Numbered from the stretch's first letter, positions 42,079 through 52,019 are shown. The stretch is 64,000 nucleotides of DNA from an uncultured Sutterella sp. (GCA_900545335.1 UQYP01000007.1:50335-114334), one strand, 5' to 3'. The notes: generated from the sequence alone by a model not told the origin. Translations and numbers: made by a program.

Positions 42079-42282
42079 ATGGCTCGTGTAACTGTTGAAG
42101 ATTGCTTGAAAAAGATTCACAACCGTTTTGAATTGGTGTTGGCTGCCGCACAGCGTGCCCGCCAACTGTCCTCCGGTGCTGTTGCCCGCATAGATGCCAA
42201 GGATAAGCCCACCGTTTTGGCATTGCGTGAAATTGCTGCCGGTGAAATTACTCGGGATGAAATGTTCAAGCGCATTTCTTAA
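42079..42282 (+). CDS. rpoZ: DNA-directed RNA polymerase omega subunit
   Basis: 67-residue omega: MARVTVEDCLKKIHNRFELV, then AAAQRARQL and DKPTVLALREIAAGEI. It helps assemble beta' and is part of a ppGpp site on RNA polymerase, which fits its place next to spoT. Spacer from gmk is AT-rich with no clear Shine-Dalgarno. Confidence 0.95.
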   Translation: MARVTVEDCLKKIHNRFELVLAAAQRARQLSSGAVARIDAKDKPTVLALREIAAGEITRDEMFKRIS

Positions 42283-42290
42283 GGCAATAG

Positions 42291-42336
42291 AAAAAGCGAA
42301 GTGATGGTTTGTGCCCTGCTTCGCTTTTTTTTATTT
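42291..42336 (+). terminator. Terminator of rpoZ
   Basis: AAAAAGCGAAG (42291-42301), 17-base loop, CTTCGCTTTTT (42319-42329), T-run. Confidence 0.85.
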
Positions 42337-42400
42337 TTCAACTTCTGCTTGCCAACTAAATTTATTGCGGGCAGAGGCGAGTTAACAATAAGGGGCTTGT

Positions 42401-44668
42401 ATGGTACCCAGATATTTTCAGACCGGCTCAACCGATATTCTCGCCTCGATTCGTCAATCTGTTCTGAAAAACGAATCGAAACCTGTGCAACCGCCCGCAC
42501 CGAAAGAAGAACAAACTGAGCTGCCGCTCATGACACCGCCTAAAAAGGCTGTGATCGCAACAGCTGCTTCGCTGATTGACATCTGCTCCAAGTACATGAG
42601 TGCGGCCGATATTGAAAGAATCAAAGAAGCCTACCGTTACGCTGATGATGCTCACTTGGGGCAATTTCGTAAGTCAGGCGAACCCTACATTACCCATCCT
42701 ATTGCCGTAGCCAGTATCCTCGCGGAGTGGCATCTGGACTGCGCGGCCATTCAGGCCGGCCTCATGCATGATGTGCTTGAGGACACCGGGCACTCCAAAA
42801 ATGAAATGGCTAAAAAGTTCGGCACAGTCACAGCTGAAATTGTGGACGGGGTCTCAAAACTCGACAAACTGAAGTTTTCCTCAAATGAAATTGCTCAGGC
42901 AGAAAGCTTCAAGAAAATGCTTTTGGCGATGAGTAAAGACGTTCGCGTCATTCTTGTCAAGCTCGCCGACCGACTTCATAACCTAAGGACATTGGGTGTG
43001 ATGCGCCCGGAAAAAAGGCGCCGCATCGCCAAGGAAACGCTCGATATTTACGTACCGATGGCCCATCATCTGGGCATCAATCACGCATTCCGGGAACTGC
43101 AGGATCTGTGCCTGCAAAATTACTATCCCCGCCGCTACGAGGTTCTTTACAAAGAGCTCGTTGCAGCCCGCATCAATCGCCGCCCTGCGCTTGAAGAAAT
43201 TTTAAATGACACCAAGCGCATGCTTGAGCGTGCCAATATCAAAGGACGTGTTTTAGGCAGAGAAAAGACTTGCTACGGCATCTACAATCAGATGCGCATC
43301 AAAAAACTCTCTTTCTCAGAAGTTTTTGATATTTACGGTTTTCGAGTCATCGTCACAACGAGAGAAGACTGCTACAGAACGCTGGGTGCACTGCATATGA
43401 TGTATAAGCCCGTACAATCGCGTTTCAAGGATTTTATCGCCATCCCTAAGAGTAACGGCTATCAGGGACTTCACACCACGGTGATCGGCCCTCAGGGCAC
43501 GCCGGTGGAATTTCAAATCCGCACGGAAAAGATGAACGACATTGCCGAGCAGGGAATCCTTACGCACTGGCTCAACCGCGGCAGTGAAAGCGATATCCAG
43601 ACGCTGACTCATGCATGGCTGCAGTCGCTTCTTGATTTGCAGCAGAAGTCTTCTGACACGAGCGAATTTTACGAAAATATTAAAGCGGACCTTTTCCCGG
43701 ACCGTATTTATGTCTTTACGCCTAAAGGCAAAATCATTTCGATGCCTCAAGACAGCACACCTATTGATTTTGCCTACCAAATCCACTCCGACGTGGGCAA
43801 TCATGTTCGTGAATGCCGAATCAACGGCCAGGTAAGTGATATCGACACCAAGCTCTCAAACGGGGATATGGTGGAAATTTCCACGAGTTCACTCTCGCAC
43901 CCCGATCCCCGGTGGCTTAACTTTGTTCGCAGCGGCAAAGCCCGAGCGGAGGTGCGTCAGTACCTGCGTTCTCTGGACTTTGACTCAGCCGTGAAAATCG
44001 GCCGCCGGGTGCTTGAAGAGGAAGCTCCGAAAGCGCAGATTTCTCTTGATGATATGTCCGATGAAGTCTGGAATGCTGTTGAAAAGGAACTCAATGTAGA
44101 CTCTCGAGCCTCGCTGTATTCTCTCGTGGGCTCCGGCAAAGCAAGTTTTGTTGTGGTTCTGCACCGACTTCAAAGCTTAACGGCCGAGCAACAAAAGCCC
44201 GAGCGTGAAGACGGTGATATTGAAGTCATTGTCGGCGGCAAGCATCACGCAGCCCAAATAGCACGCTGCTGTCACCCGGTATGGGGAGACGATATTTGCG
44301 TCTTTGAGCGCGCCGGTCACGGCATTACGGTTCACCGCGCTTCCTGTGTACATGCCCAGCAAGGTCAGAACAATAATGCCGAACGTTGGGAAAAGGCTCA
44401 GTGGGCAGAAAACGACAATCACCACTTTACCGTGCCGATCGACATTAAAGTCAATGACATCAGACCGGCTATCTTACAAGCCACGCAGGCTGTGGCCAAA
44501 GAGGGCAGCTCAATTGTCGGGATGAACATCCCCGATGATCTCAATGATCCTGAGTTGCAACTTTTGGTTCAGGTTGATAACCGTATTCAGCTCATGCGCG
44601 TCATGAGAAGCCTCAAACAGGTAACTAACGTCAGAGACGTTAAGCGTCGGTTTGAATCATCTTTTTAA
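42401..44668 (+). CDS. spoT: Bifunctional (p)ppGpp synthetase/hydrolase
   Basis: 755-residue Rel/SpoT protein. An active-looking HD hydrolase domain carries HDVLEDT at about 123-129 and LVKLADRLHNLRTL. The synthetase domain has IYGFRVIV and FIAIPKSNGYQGLHTTV, then TGS (TPKGKIISMPQDSTPIDFAY), a Cys/His-containing zinc-finger-like segment (ARCCHPVWGD) and a C-terminal ACT. An N-terminal extension of about 50 residues precedes the HD domain. AAGGGG lies before the ATG. Its end is followed by a terminator shared with the MATE gene. Confidence 0.94.
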   Translation: MVPRYFQTGSTDILASIRQSVLKNESKPVQPPAPKEEQTELPLMTPPKKAVIATAASLIDICSKYMSAADIERIKEAYRYADDAHLGQFRKSGEPYITHPIAVASILAEWHLDCAAIQAGLMHDVLEDTGHSKNEMAKKFGTVTAEIVDGVSKLDKLKFSSNEIAQAESFKKMLLAMSKDVRVILVKLADRLHNLRTLGVMRPEKRRRIAKETLDIYVPMAHHLGINHAFRELQDLCLQNYYPRRYEVLYKELVAARINRRPALEEILNDTKRMLERANIKGRVLGREKTCYGIYNQMRIKKLSFSEVFDIYGFRVIVTTREDCYRTLGALHMMYKPVQSRFKDFIAIPKSNGYQGLHTTVIGPQGTPVEFQIRTEKMNDIAEQGILTHWLNRGSESDIQTLTHAWLQSLLDLQQKSSDTSEFYENIKADLFPDRIYVFTPKGKIISMPQDSTPIDFAYQIHSDVGNHVRECRINGQVSDIDTKLSNGDMVEISTSSLSHPDPRWLNFVRSGKARAEVRQYLRSLDFDSAVKIGRRVLEEEAPKAQISLDDMSDEVWNAVEKELNVDSRASLYSLVGSGKASFVVVLHRLQSLTAEQQKPEREDGDIEVIVGGKHHAAQIARCCHPVWGDDICVFERAGHGITVHRASCVHAQQGQNNNAERWEKAQWAENDNHHFTVPIDIKVNDIRPAILQATQAVAKEGSSIVGMNIPDDLNDPELQLLVQVDNRIQLMRVMRSLKQVTNVRDVKRRFESSF

Positions 44669-44691
44669 TATTGAATTGAAAATGCGAGACG

Positions 44692-44718
44692 AGCCGCCTG
44701 TTCAGGCGGCTTGTTTTT
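44692..44718 (+). terminator. Terminator between spoT and the MATE gene
   Basis: AGCCGCCTG (44692-44700), TT, CAGGCGGCT (44703-44711), TGTTTTT. It overlaps the 3' end of the convergent MATE gene. Confidence 0.85.
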
Positions 44719-46054
44719 CTCCAACAGTAATCAGAGCACGCCAGCGGGCATTTTTCCAGAAGTACCAAACTAAAGCACCCAGTACCAGATAGTAGAAGGT
44801 GTCAGCCGTCCAAACCCAGGCAACATCAGTCACCATTCTGGAAATTCCCCATGCATAAACTGCGTAGGCAATTGACGTAATCACCGAAACGATCATGGAT
44901 TCCCGAGTACAGCCCAAATAGCCGAAAACTGAGAAATAATGCACGGCCGGCACACACAAAAGGTAGCCGAAAAGCATCACGCGTACCGAGGCCACGCTTG
45001 CCTCTGAGAGCTCACCGATATTAGTAAAGAGAGCCAAAATAGGATGGGGAAAGAGAGCAATCAACAGGCAGCACGGTATGGTGACAGCAAAAGACAATTT
45101 AAGACCTCTATTCATCATCCGATCGATTTCTTCAGCGCGGTTTTCTCCTAAAAGATTGGCGCCTATTGCTCCGCAGGTTGCACCGAACGCGTGAACAATA
45201 ATAAAAAGAAGATTTGATACGGAGCGAACAATGTTGCTGATCGCAAGCGCTCTTTCGCCCATATGCTCGACCCAAACAAAAAAGAGCAGCCAGCTTGTCA
45301 TAATCACAGCTTCCTGAAGCATCATCCAGCGGCCCAGTTTAAAAAGCGTGAGCTGCATAGACTTGTCCGGCCCCCTGAAAACAAAAAGCTCATAGTTCCG
45401 ATGCAATCGATAGCGTAAAACATAGGCCAGAAAAAAGATCACTGCAGCAATCTCAGCCAAAGTAGACGCAATAGCGGCTCCCGTAATCCCCATTGCCGGA
45501 AACGGTCCCCATCCGAAAATGAGCAGGTAATTAAGTACGCAATTACTAAATACCATGACAACAGAAGAATAAGTCAGAACCCGAGGCCTTAAAACCGACA
45601 TGAAAAAACCGCGGAAAAGCACAGCCGCTAAGGCAAAGACAATCCCAATCGTTCGCCAAAAAAAGTAGGCTTGTGCTTCTTCGCGGACCTCCGGGGACTG
45701 TACCAAGGCTTTGAAAACCGGCTCCATGAATATAGGCATCAGCACCAAAATCACGACCGAAAACAGTAGCAGGAAAAGACCGCTTTGCTGAAAAATTCCG
45801 CCCACATCACTGTAACGTTTGGCACCGTTGGCCTCTCCCATCATTGACTGTGAGGCTATGCTGTAACCAAAAGCAATCATAGTCAGAAGGTAAAACCCGA
45901 TGCCGCCGATCGCAGCTGCGCCGACACTGACTTCGCTTACTCGCCCCAGGAAAATAATGTCAGTGAGTCCGATGATTTGCTCCAAGATCAGACTCAAAAG
46001 CATGGGAGTGGCGAGTTTGAAAATAGTCTGAGTGCTTGTAGATATTTCGTTCAT
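44702..46054 (-). CDS. MATE-family efflux transporter
   Basis: 450-residue exporter with about twelve membrane helices in two MatE repeats. The N-terminal block TQTIFKLATPMLLSLILEQI, then GLTDIIFLGRVSEV, is typical. MATE proteins expel cationic drugs or metabolites against Na+ or H+. The ATG at 46054 is preceded on its strand by a T-rich tract and a large hairpin, with no Shine-Dalgarno; a longer N-terminal extension is open in frame but not homologous. Substrate unknown. Confidence 0.88.
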   Translation of the reverse strand: MNEISTSTQTIFKLATPMLLSLILEQIIGLTDIIFLGRVSEVSVGAAAIGGIGFYLLTMIAFGYSIASQSMMGEANGAKRYSDVGGIFQQSGLFLLLFSVVILVLMPIFMEPVFKALVQSPEVREEAQAYFFWRTIGIVFALAAVLFRGFFMSVLRPRVLTYSSVVMVFSNCVLNYLLIFGWGPFPAMGITGAAIASTLAEIAAVIFFLAYVLRYRLHRNYELFVFRGPDKSMQLTLFKLGRWMMLQEAVIMTSWLLFFVWVEHMGERALAISNIVRSVSNLLFIIVHAFGATCGAIGANLLGENRAEEIDRMMNRGLKLSFAVTIPCCLLIALFPHPILALFTNIGELSEASVASVRVMLFGYLLCVPAVHYFSVFGYLGCTRESMIVSVITSIAYAVYAWGISRMVTDVAWVWTADTFYYLVLGALVWYFWKNARWRALITVGEKQAA

Positions 46055-46134
46055 CAGAAAAAAAAACAAAAAAGAAAACAACCGGTGATTCTCTTGCGCG
46101 AGAGTCATTATTTTAATGATCGGATAGCCGGTTG
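46055..46134 (-). promoter_or_regulatory. Structured, terminator-like leader of the MATE gene
   Basis: On the reverse strand CAACCGG (46134-46128) pairs with CCGGTTG (46085-46079), enclosing a CTCTCG/CGAGAG-type hairpin, and is followed by a 24-base T-rich tract directly before the ATG at 46054. This is the shape of an intrinsic terminator or attenuator. No known riboswitch class was recognised. Confidence 0.45.
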
Positions 46135-46263
46135 CGGATATTGAACTCCCACAGGCCAACTAGTTGAAAGCGCCTAGGTTAAATTCGTTTTCGTGATGAG
46201 CCTTCTCTAAAATGAGCTGTCTCAGTTTGTCTCATGTATTCAGAAAAATAAAAAGGAAAAAAG

Positions 46264-47607
46264 ATGGCATCAGATAACAGCATTGCCGACACCGTTTGGA
46301 GTTCACGTTTGGGATTTATTCTAGCCTCTGCGAGTTCCGCAATCGGCCTGGGCGCGATTTGGAAGTTTCCCTTTTGGGCGGGTACCAACGGCGGAGCTGC
46401 CTTTATTGTTCCGTTTCTAATTTTCACCTTTACGATCGGCGTGGTTTTAGTCATGGCAGAGTGCGCCATGGGGCGCGCCGGACGCGGTTCAGCTGTTCAT
46501 GCCCTCAAAAGCGTCGGGGGCCCCTTTTTTGCTGTGGTGGGCGGCATTGCAGTGCTTAATGCCTACATTATTCTCACCTACTACTCTGTCATCGGCGGCT
46601 GGTGCGTCTCTTATATGGCAGAGTCTTTCATGGGCAATGTTGTCAACGGTGATCCCAAAATTCTGACCGATCACTTCAATGCATTGGTCGGAAACGGCAC
46701 CGTGAATGTCTTTTTTATGTTCCTTTACCTGACAGCTACCTGTGCAGTCGTGGCGCTCGGGGTTGAAAAAGGCATTGAAAAAATTGCCAAATACCTCATG
46801 CCTTTACTTTTCGTTCTCATGATTTTTATCATCATCCGCTCATTGATGATGCCGGGATCCTGGGAAGGCATGCAGTTTTTATTCTCTTTTAACTGGGAGC
46901 AGGTAAGCGGGGCCACCATTTTAAATGCGATGGGCTTTACCTTCTTTTCGCTTTCTCTCGGAGCGGGCATCATGGTCACCTACGGCTCCTACTTAAGTTC
47001 TCACACTGATATTCCGGGCTCCTCGGTTTGGGTGGCGTTTCTGTCGACTCAAGCAGCGCTTTTAGCCGGTGTCATGATTATTCCTGCCGTATTTGCCTTC
47101 GGGATGGATCCGGCAGCAGGCACCGGGCTCGTCTTTATCACCATTCCGATGATTTTCGAGCATATGCCCTTGGCGGATATTTTGGCGGTAGCCTTTTACG
47201 TCTGTTTATTTATTGCTGCCATTACAAGCTCCGTATCTTTGCTGGAAGTGGTTGTGGCTTATTTAATTAACGAATGGAAAATGAGAAGACGGGCCGCTAC
47301 CGCACTTTGCTGGGTAACCCTTTTCATTTTGGCGAGCATTCAGGCTCTTTCCTTCAGTTCTCTGTCTTCGGTGGAAATTCACGGAATGTCGCTCTTTGAT
47401 TTTTCCGATTATGTCTGCTCCAACATCCTGATGCCGATCGGAGGACTCTGTATTGCAGCATTGGCCGGTTGGAAAGCCTGGCCGGTGATGAAAGAACAGA
47501 TGCTGGCTATTCGTCAGCACTCCTGGCTTACCCTGGGCTGGATCAGGCTGACGATTTCTCTTTTGGCTCCGGCTTTGGTGATTGTTGTTTTGGTCTCCGG
47601 CATTTAA
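46264..47607 (+). CDS. Neurotransmitter:sodium symporter (NSS) family transporter 1
   Basis: 447-residue Na+-coupled symporter of the LeuT/Tyt1 type. The unwound first helix shows GLGAIWKFPFWAGTNGGAAF (about 27-46), the Na+/substrate site, and FTFFSLSLGAGIMVTYGSY matches helix 6. About eleven to twelve hydrophobic segments, no long tails. Bacterial relatives carry tryptophan, tyrosine, leucine or alanine; the substrate is not predictable here. First of four consecutive paralogues. AAAAGGAAAAAAG precedes the ATG. Confidence 0.92.
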   Translation: MASDNSIADTVWSSRLGFILASASSAIGLGAIWKFPFWAGTNGGAAFIVPFLIFTFTIGVVLVMAECAMGRAGRGSAVHALKSVGGPFFAVVGGIAVLNAYIILTYYSVIGGWCVSYMAESFMGNVVNGDPKILTDHFNALVGNGTVNVFFMFLYLTATCAVVALGVEKGIEKIAKYLMPLLFVLMIFIIIRSLMMPGSWEGMQFLFSFNWEQVSGATILNAMGFTFFSLSLGAGIMVTYGSYLSSHTDIPGSSVWVAFLSTQAALLAGVMIIPAVFAFGMDPAAGTGLVFITIPMIFEHMPLADILAVAFYVCLFIAAITSSVSLLEVVVAYLINEWKMRRRAATALCWVTLFILASIQALSFSSLSSVEIHGMSLFDFSDYVCSNILMPIGGLCIAALAGWKAWPVMKEQMLAIRQHSWLTLGWIRLTISLLAPALVIVVLVSGI

Positions 47608-47674
47608 GCTAGAATGACAAGAGGGTTTCCTGTCCGCTATTTCGGGATCACTCAGTTTTTTATGATTTGATTTT

Positions 47675-49009
47675 ATGGATAACCGTTCTACCTGGAGTTC
47701 GCGTTTAGGATTTGTGCTGGCGAGCGCCGGCGCAGCCGTAGGCTTGGGAGCTATTTGGAAATTTCCGTATTTGGTCGGCTCCAACGGAGGCTCTGCGTTT
47801 TTATTTCCTTTTATCGTACTCACCTTTACGATCGGCCTGGTTTTACTCATTGCCGAATTAACCATCGGTCGGGCCGGTGCGGGCTGTATCGTAACGGCCT
47901 TCAGAAAATTAGGCGGTAAAAACTGGGGCAAAGCAGGCTACCTGGGTGTCATCACGGGCTTTTTGATCTTAAGCTTTTACTCTGCTATCGGCGGTTGGAC
48001 CATTGCTTACTTTGTCAACGCCTGTTTGGGTTCCGGTCTCGTTTCCGATCAGGCGCAGCTCGGCGCTCACTTTGCTTCCATCTCGGGTGACCCCGTCCTG
48101 GCTATCGGTTATCAGGCGCTTTTTCTGATTATTACCGCCTGGGTGGTCGCTTATGGTGTAAGCAGCGGCATTGAACGCCTCTCCAAGGTACTCATGCCGT
48201 TACTCTTCATTTTGATGCTCGTCATTATTGTCCGCTCGTTTTTTTTGCCCGGCGCCTTTGAAGGCATCGAATATCTTTTCAGCTGGAACCCGGAAGCTTT
48301 CACGTTCGATGCACTGCTCTCGACCATGGGCTTTACCTTCTTTTCACTTTGCCTGGGCAGCGGCTGCATGCTCACCTACGGCAGTTACCTCGACAGCAAA
48401 GTGGATCTGATCGGATCGTCTGCCTGGATTGCCTTTCTTACCATTGTGAGTTCCCTTCTGGGAGCGCTGATGGTGATGCCCTCTGTTTTTGCATTCGGAC
48501 TTGATCCCACAGCTGGCCCCGGACTTACCTTTGTGACAATGCCTGCTATTTTTGCTCAGATGCCTTTCGGCAATCTTTTTGCTATCGCGTTTTATGCCTG
48601 TCTGCTCGTAGCAGCCATCACGAGTTCAGTTTCCATGCTCGAAATTGATGTCGCCTTCTTGCACGATGAATGGCATTGGAGCCGTCCGAAGGCGGTTGTC
48701 TCCACAACGGTCGGCCTGATGATTGTGGGCTCTTTCAGCGCACTGTCTTTTGGCCCGCTCGCCGATCAGAAATGGCTCAATAAAACATTCTTTGATTGGA
48801 TCGATTACCTGACAAGCAACATCAGCTTACCGATCGGCGGTCTGATGATTGCCGTTTTATCAAGTTGGCTTGCCTGGGATAAGGTTAAACCGTTTATTGC
48901 GGGGGACAAATCCCATCAGCATGCCCAATGGACATACTCTCTGTTGCGCTGGAGTATTGCGATTTTCGCTCCGATTTTGGTTATAACCGTTCTTCTGACT
49001 GGAATTTAA
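47675..49009 (+). CDS. NSS-family sodium symporter 2
   Basis: 444 residues, same architecture as its neighbours: GLGAIWKFPYLVGSNGGSAF in helix 1, FTFFSLCLGSGCMLTYGSY in helix 6, TAGPGLTFVTMPAIFAQMPF in the middle. It differs from copy 1 in helix 1 (YLVGSN for FWAGTN) and in the extracellular loops, so substrate choice may differ. 67 bases after copy 1 with no clear terminator between them; co-transcription is possible. Confidence 0.92.
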   Translation: MDNRSTWSSRLGFVLASAGAAVGLGAIWKFPYLVGSNGGSAFLFPFIVLTFTIGLVLLIAELTIGRAGAGCIVTAFRKLGGKNWGKAGYLGVITGFLILSFYSAIGGWTIAYFVNACLGSGLVSDQAQLGAHFASISGDPVLAIGYQALFLIITAWVVAYGVSSGIERLSKVLMPLLFILMLVIIVRSFFLPGAFEGIEYLFSWNPEAFTFDALLSTMGFTFFSLCLGSGCMLTYGSYLDSKVDLIGSSAWIAFLTIVSSLLGALMVMPSVFAFGLDPTAGPGLTFVTMPAIFAQMPFGNLFAIAFYACLLVAAITSSVSMLEIDVAFLHDEWHWSRPKAVVSTTVGLMIVGSFSALSFGPLADQKWLNKTFFDWIDYLTSNISLPIGGLMIAVLSSWLAWDKVKPFIAGDKSHQHAQWTYSLLRWSIAIFAPILVITVLLTGI

Positions 49010-49191
49010 GAAGCCAAAACCGAAAAGTTTTTGATTTTTGTAGGTGATTGTGCGCAGAGAATCACTTATTTATTTTGCTGTTTGTCATAGAATACCAAAC
49101 AGATTATTTAAAAAAGCTCGATGGCTCTTTTATTTGACTGACGGGTTACCGACTGATGCCATCACATGCTACTAACAATGGAAATTGCATC

Positions 49192-50535
49192 ATGACTACA
49201 TCTTCAGACCGCTCCATATGGGGCACACGTTTAGGTTTTATTCTTGCCAGTGCAGGCTCAGCCGTGGGACTGGGCGCTATCTGGAAATTTCCCTACATGG
49301 CCGGCACCAACGGCGGCTCCGCTTTCATTCTTCCCTACATTATTTTGACCGTTGCTATCGGTTTTATCGTCCTGATGATTGAAATGGCGCTCGGCAGAGC
49401 TTCAAGAGGGGGAGCTGCACATGCCTTGAGGCTTTACGGCGGACCGCTCTGGGGTTACGTCGGAAAAATCAGTGTTCTAACCGGCTTTTTAATTCTCGCG
49501 TTCTATCAAGTCATCGGCGGGTGGTGCCTCAACTATCTCTTTGATGCCTGTATGGGCAACGGCCTGATCACCGATACCGCTCAATTGGGCGCTTATTTTG
49601 ACGGTTTCGTCACCGATGGGGTGAGTGCGGTTACCATGCAGTTAGCCTTTCTGGCATTGACTGCCGGCGTGATTTTATTCGGTGTTGAAAAAGGCATTGA
49701 AAGAATTTCCAAATTTTTAATGCCTACTCTTTTCATCCTGATGCTCTGTCTGATTGTCAGGGGTTTGACCTTACCGGGCGCTTGGGACGGATTTGTTTAT
49801 ATGTTCAAATTTGATCCCCAAGCCTTTAACGGCGGGTCACTGCTCAATGCGATGGGCTTTGCCTTTTTCTCACTGTCATTGGGCTCGGGTTCTATGATGA
49901 ACTACGGCTCGTATCTTTCCGATAAAGTGAATCTCCCCACATCTGTAGCCTGGATTTCTTTCTTAGCGGTTCTGGCTTCCATTCTGGGCGGACTGATGAT
50001 TATGCCGGCTGTTTTTGCCTTTAATTTAGACCCTGCAGCCGGCCCCGGTTTGACTTTTGTCACAATGCCTGCGGTGTTTGCCCAATTGCCCTTCGGTCAA
50101 GCCTTTGCTATCCTCTTTTACATCTGCCTGGTGGTGGCGGCGCTCACGAGTGCCATCAGCATCCTGGAGATGAGCGTACAATTCCTTGTTGACGAATATC
50201 ATTTTAGCCGTCGTGCAAGCATTGCCGCCAATACAGTTGTTCTATCCGTTTTGGGCGTGATCTGCTCGCTCAGTTTCGGCTCCCTGTCGGACTACAAAGT
50301 GGCCGGCAAGACATTCTTCGATTTGCTCGATTTTCTGACGAGCAACGTTGGGATGCCGATCGGAGCCATGGGTATTGCAATTGTCGGGGGCTACTTAGTT
50401 TGGCCGGTGATGAAAAAACAATTAACACTCACCCAACCCATGAATGAAACAGTTTTAGCTTTAACGCACTTTTTGATTCGATTTATTGTGCCCTGCGTCA
50501 TCATTGTTATCGCAGGCGCAGGGCTTCTCGGCTAG
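49192..50535 (+). CDS. NSS-family sodium symporter 3
   Basis: 447 residues from ATG 49192 (an ATG 12 codons earlier, at 49156, is also in frame). Helix 1 GLGAIWKFPYMAGTNGGSAF, helix 6 FAFFSLSLGSGSMMNYGSYL, and AAGPGLTFVTMPAVFAQLPF. Separated from copy 2 by 182 bases, enough for its own promoter. A hairpin (50551-50576) follows. Confidence 0.92.
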   Translation: MTTSSDRSIWGTRLGFILASAGSAVGLGAIWKFPYMAGTNGGSAFILPYIILTVAIGFIVLMIEMALGRASRGGAAHALRLYGGPLWGYVGKISVLTGFLILAFYQVIGGWCLNYLFDACMGNGLITDTAQLGAYFDGFVTDGVSAVTMQLAFLALTAGVILFGVEKGIERISKFLMPTLFILMLCLIVRGLTLPGAWDGFVYMFKFDPQAFNGGSLLNAMGFAFFSLSLGSGSMMNYGSYLSDKVNLPTSVAWISFLAVLASILGGLMIMPAVFAFNLDPAAGPGLTFVTMPAVFAQLPFGQAFAILFYICLVVAALTSAISILEMSVQFLVDEYHFSRRASIAANTVVLSVLGVICSLSFGSLSDYKVAGKTFFDLLDFLTSNVGMPIGAMGIAIVGGYLVWPVMKKQLTLTQPMNETVLALTHFLIRFIVPCVIIVIAGAGLLG

Positions 50536-50550
50536 CTTCCTCTTAAAAGA

Positions 50551-50576
50551 AGGGAAGGCCTCTCAACGCCTTCCCT
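50551..50576 (+). terminator. Hairpin after NSS transporter 3
   Basis: AGGGAAGGC (50551-50559), loop, GCCTTCCCT (50568-50576): perfect 9-bp stem but no U-tract after it on this strand. Confidence 0.5.
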
Positions 50577-50682
50577 CACGAGGAAAATCTCAGAACGTTT
50601 AATAAAGTATTTTTTCGAAAGCTTTCACAGAAAAGAGATTCACTTTTGCAAGCTTTCTTCATGAATTAAAAGGTGTTTTGCT

Positions 50683-52011
50683 ATGTCTTCCCGCGATTTA
50701 TGGACTTCGCGTTTAGGTTTCATTCTCGCCAGTGCCGGAGCGGCAGTAGGTTTAGGCGCCATTTGGAAATTCCCCTACATGGCCGGTACCAACGGCGGTG
50801 CAGCTTTTATCATTCCTTATATTCTGTTTTGTTTTACGCTCGGCATGTTCTTACTGTTGGCTGAAATGGTTGTCGGCCGCGCTGGCCGCGCTGCATCGAT
50901 CAACAGCATGATCCGGGTCGGTCGCTCTAAATTCTGGGGCATTTTCGGTACGGTCGGTATTGCTACCGGTTTTTTAATTCTGACTTTCTACTCCACAATC
51001 GGCGGCTGGTGCGTTGCTTATGCTGTTGACGCTGCAATGGGTAACGGCATCATCACGGATTTGTCTCAGCTCGGTGTGCACTTTAATCAGTTTGCCAGTG
51101 ACCCGGTTTTAGGTATTTTCTATCAAATCGTCTTTATGATCATGACAGCCGGAGTGGTGATTTTCGGAGTTCAGGCCGGTATTGAACGTTTGGCAAAATA
51201 CTTGATGCCGACGCTCTTTATTTTGATGATTGTCCTGATTATTCGCGGATTAACTTTGCCCGGTGCCTGGCAGGGCGTTGAGTTTATGTTCAGCTTCAAC
51301 TGGGAACAATTCACCGCTGAGTCGCTTTTTAACGCGATGGGCTTTTGCTTCTTCTCCTTATCTGTCGGCGCGGGCACCTTAATCGTTTATGCTTCCTATC
51401 TTTCCGATGAAGCTAACCTCCCCCATTCCACCGCATGGGTCGCTTTCTTAGGAATTCTCGCAGCTCTTCTGGGCGGCCTGATGGTGATGCCCCCGGTCTT
51501 TGCCTTCGGCCTGCAACCCACCGCGGGCCCCGGTCTTACATTTGTCACGATGCCTGCCGTATTCGCGCATATGCCCTTCGGTACCTTCTTTGCCGTTCTC
51601 TTTTATATCTGCTTAATTGTGGCGGCTATTACCAGTTCAGTCAGTATTTTCGAAGCTGTGGTTGCCGCAATGGGTGACCTTCATATATCACGCCGTACAG
51701 CTGTACCTGTAGCCTTCATTTCGATCATGGTGATCGGCGTATTCTGCACGATGTCCTTCGGACCTCTGGCTGACTTTAAGATTTTCGGCAAAACAGTTTT
51801 TGATCTGCTTGACTACCTTACAAGTAACGTCGGGATGCCTTTAACGGCTCTGGGATTGGCTGTGGTTGCAGCTTGGGTAAATTGGCCTGAGACCCGCAAA
51901 CAGTTAACAACTGCCTGCCCGCTTTCCGGCACTATGCTGACTATCATCAGGCTCGGCATCGGAATTATTTCTCCGATTGTGATTATCACTGTCGTTGCAA
52001 GAAGCCTTTAA
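50683..52011 (+). CDS. NSS-family sodium symporter 4
   Basis: 442 residues: GLGAIWKFPYMAGTNGGAAF in helix 1, FCFFSLSVGAGTLIVYASYL in helix 6, TAGPGLTFVTMPAVFAHMPF. Closest by eye to copy 3. Followed by a strong terminator. With copies 1-3 it makes a 5.7-kb run of one family. Confidence 0.92.
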   Translation: MSSRDLWTSRLGFILASAGAAVGLGAIWKFPYMAGTNGGAAFIIPYILFCFTLGMFLLLAEMVVGRAGRAASINSMIRVGRSKFWGIFGTVGIATGFLILTFYSTIGGWCVAYAVDAAMGNGIITDLSQLGVHFNQFASDPVLGIFYQIVFMIMTAGVVIFGVQAGIERLAKYLMPTLFILMIVLIIRGLTLPGAWQGVEFMFSFNWEQFTAESLFNAMGFCFFSLSVGAGTLIVYASYLSDEANLPHSTAWVAFLGILAALLGGLMVMPPVFAFGLQPTAGPGLTFVTMPAVFAHMPFGTFFAVLFYICLIVAAITSSVSIFEAVVAAMGDLHISRRTAVPVAFISIMVIGVFCTMSFGPLADFKIFGKTVFDLLDYLTSNVGMPLTALGLAVVAAWVNWPETRKQLTTACPLSGTMLTIIRLGIGIISPIVIITVVARSL

Positions 52012-52019
52012 TTCAGACG

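Noticed and set aside
46055..46134. Guanidine-type riboswitch before the MATE gene
   Set aside because: None of the conserved guanidine riboswitch motifs (ykkC core, ACGR loops) could be found; only the terminator-like shape is supported.
46264..52011. Assembly duplication creating four transporter copies
   Set aside because: The four proteins differ throughout and so do the spacers, so they are genuine paralogues.
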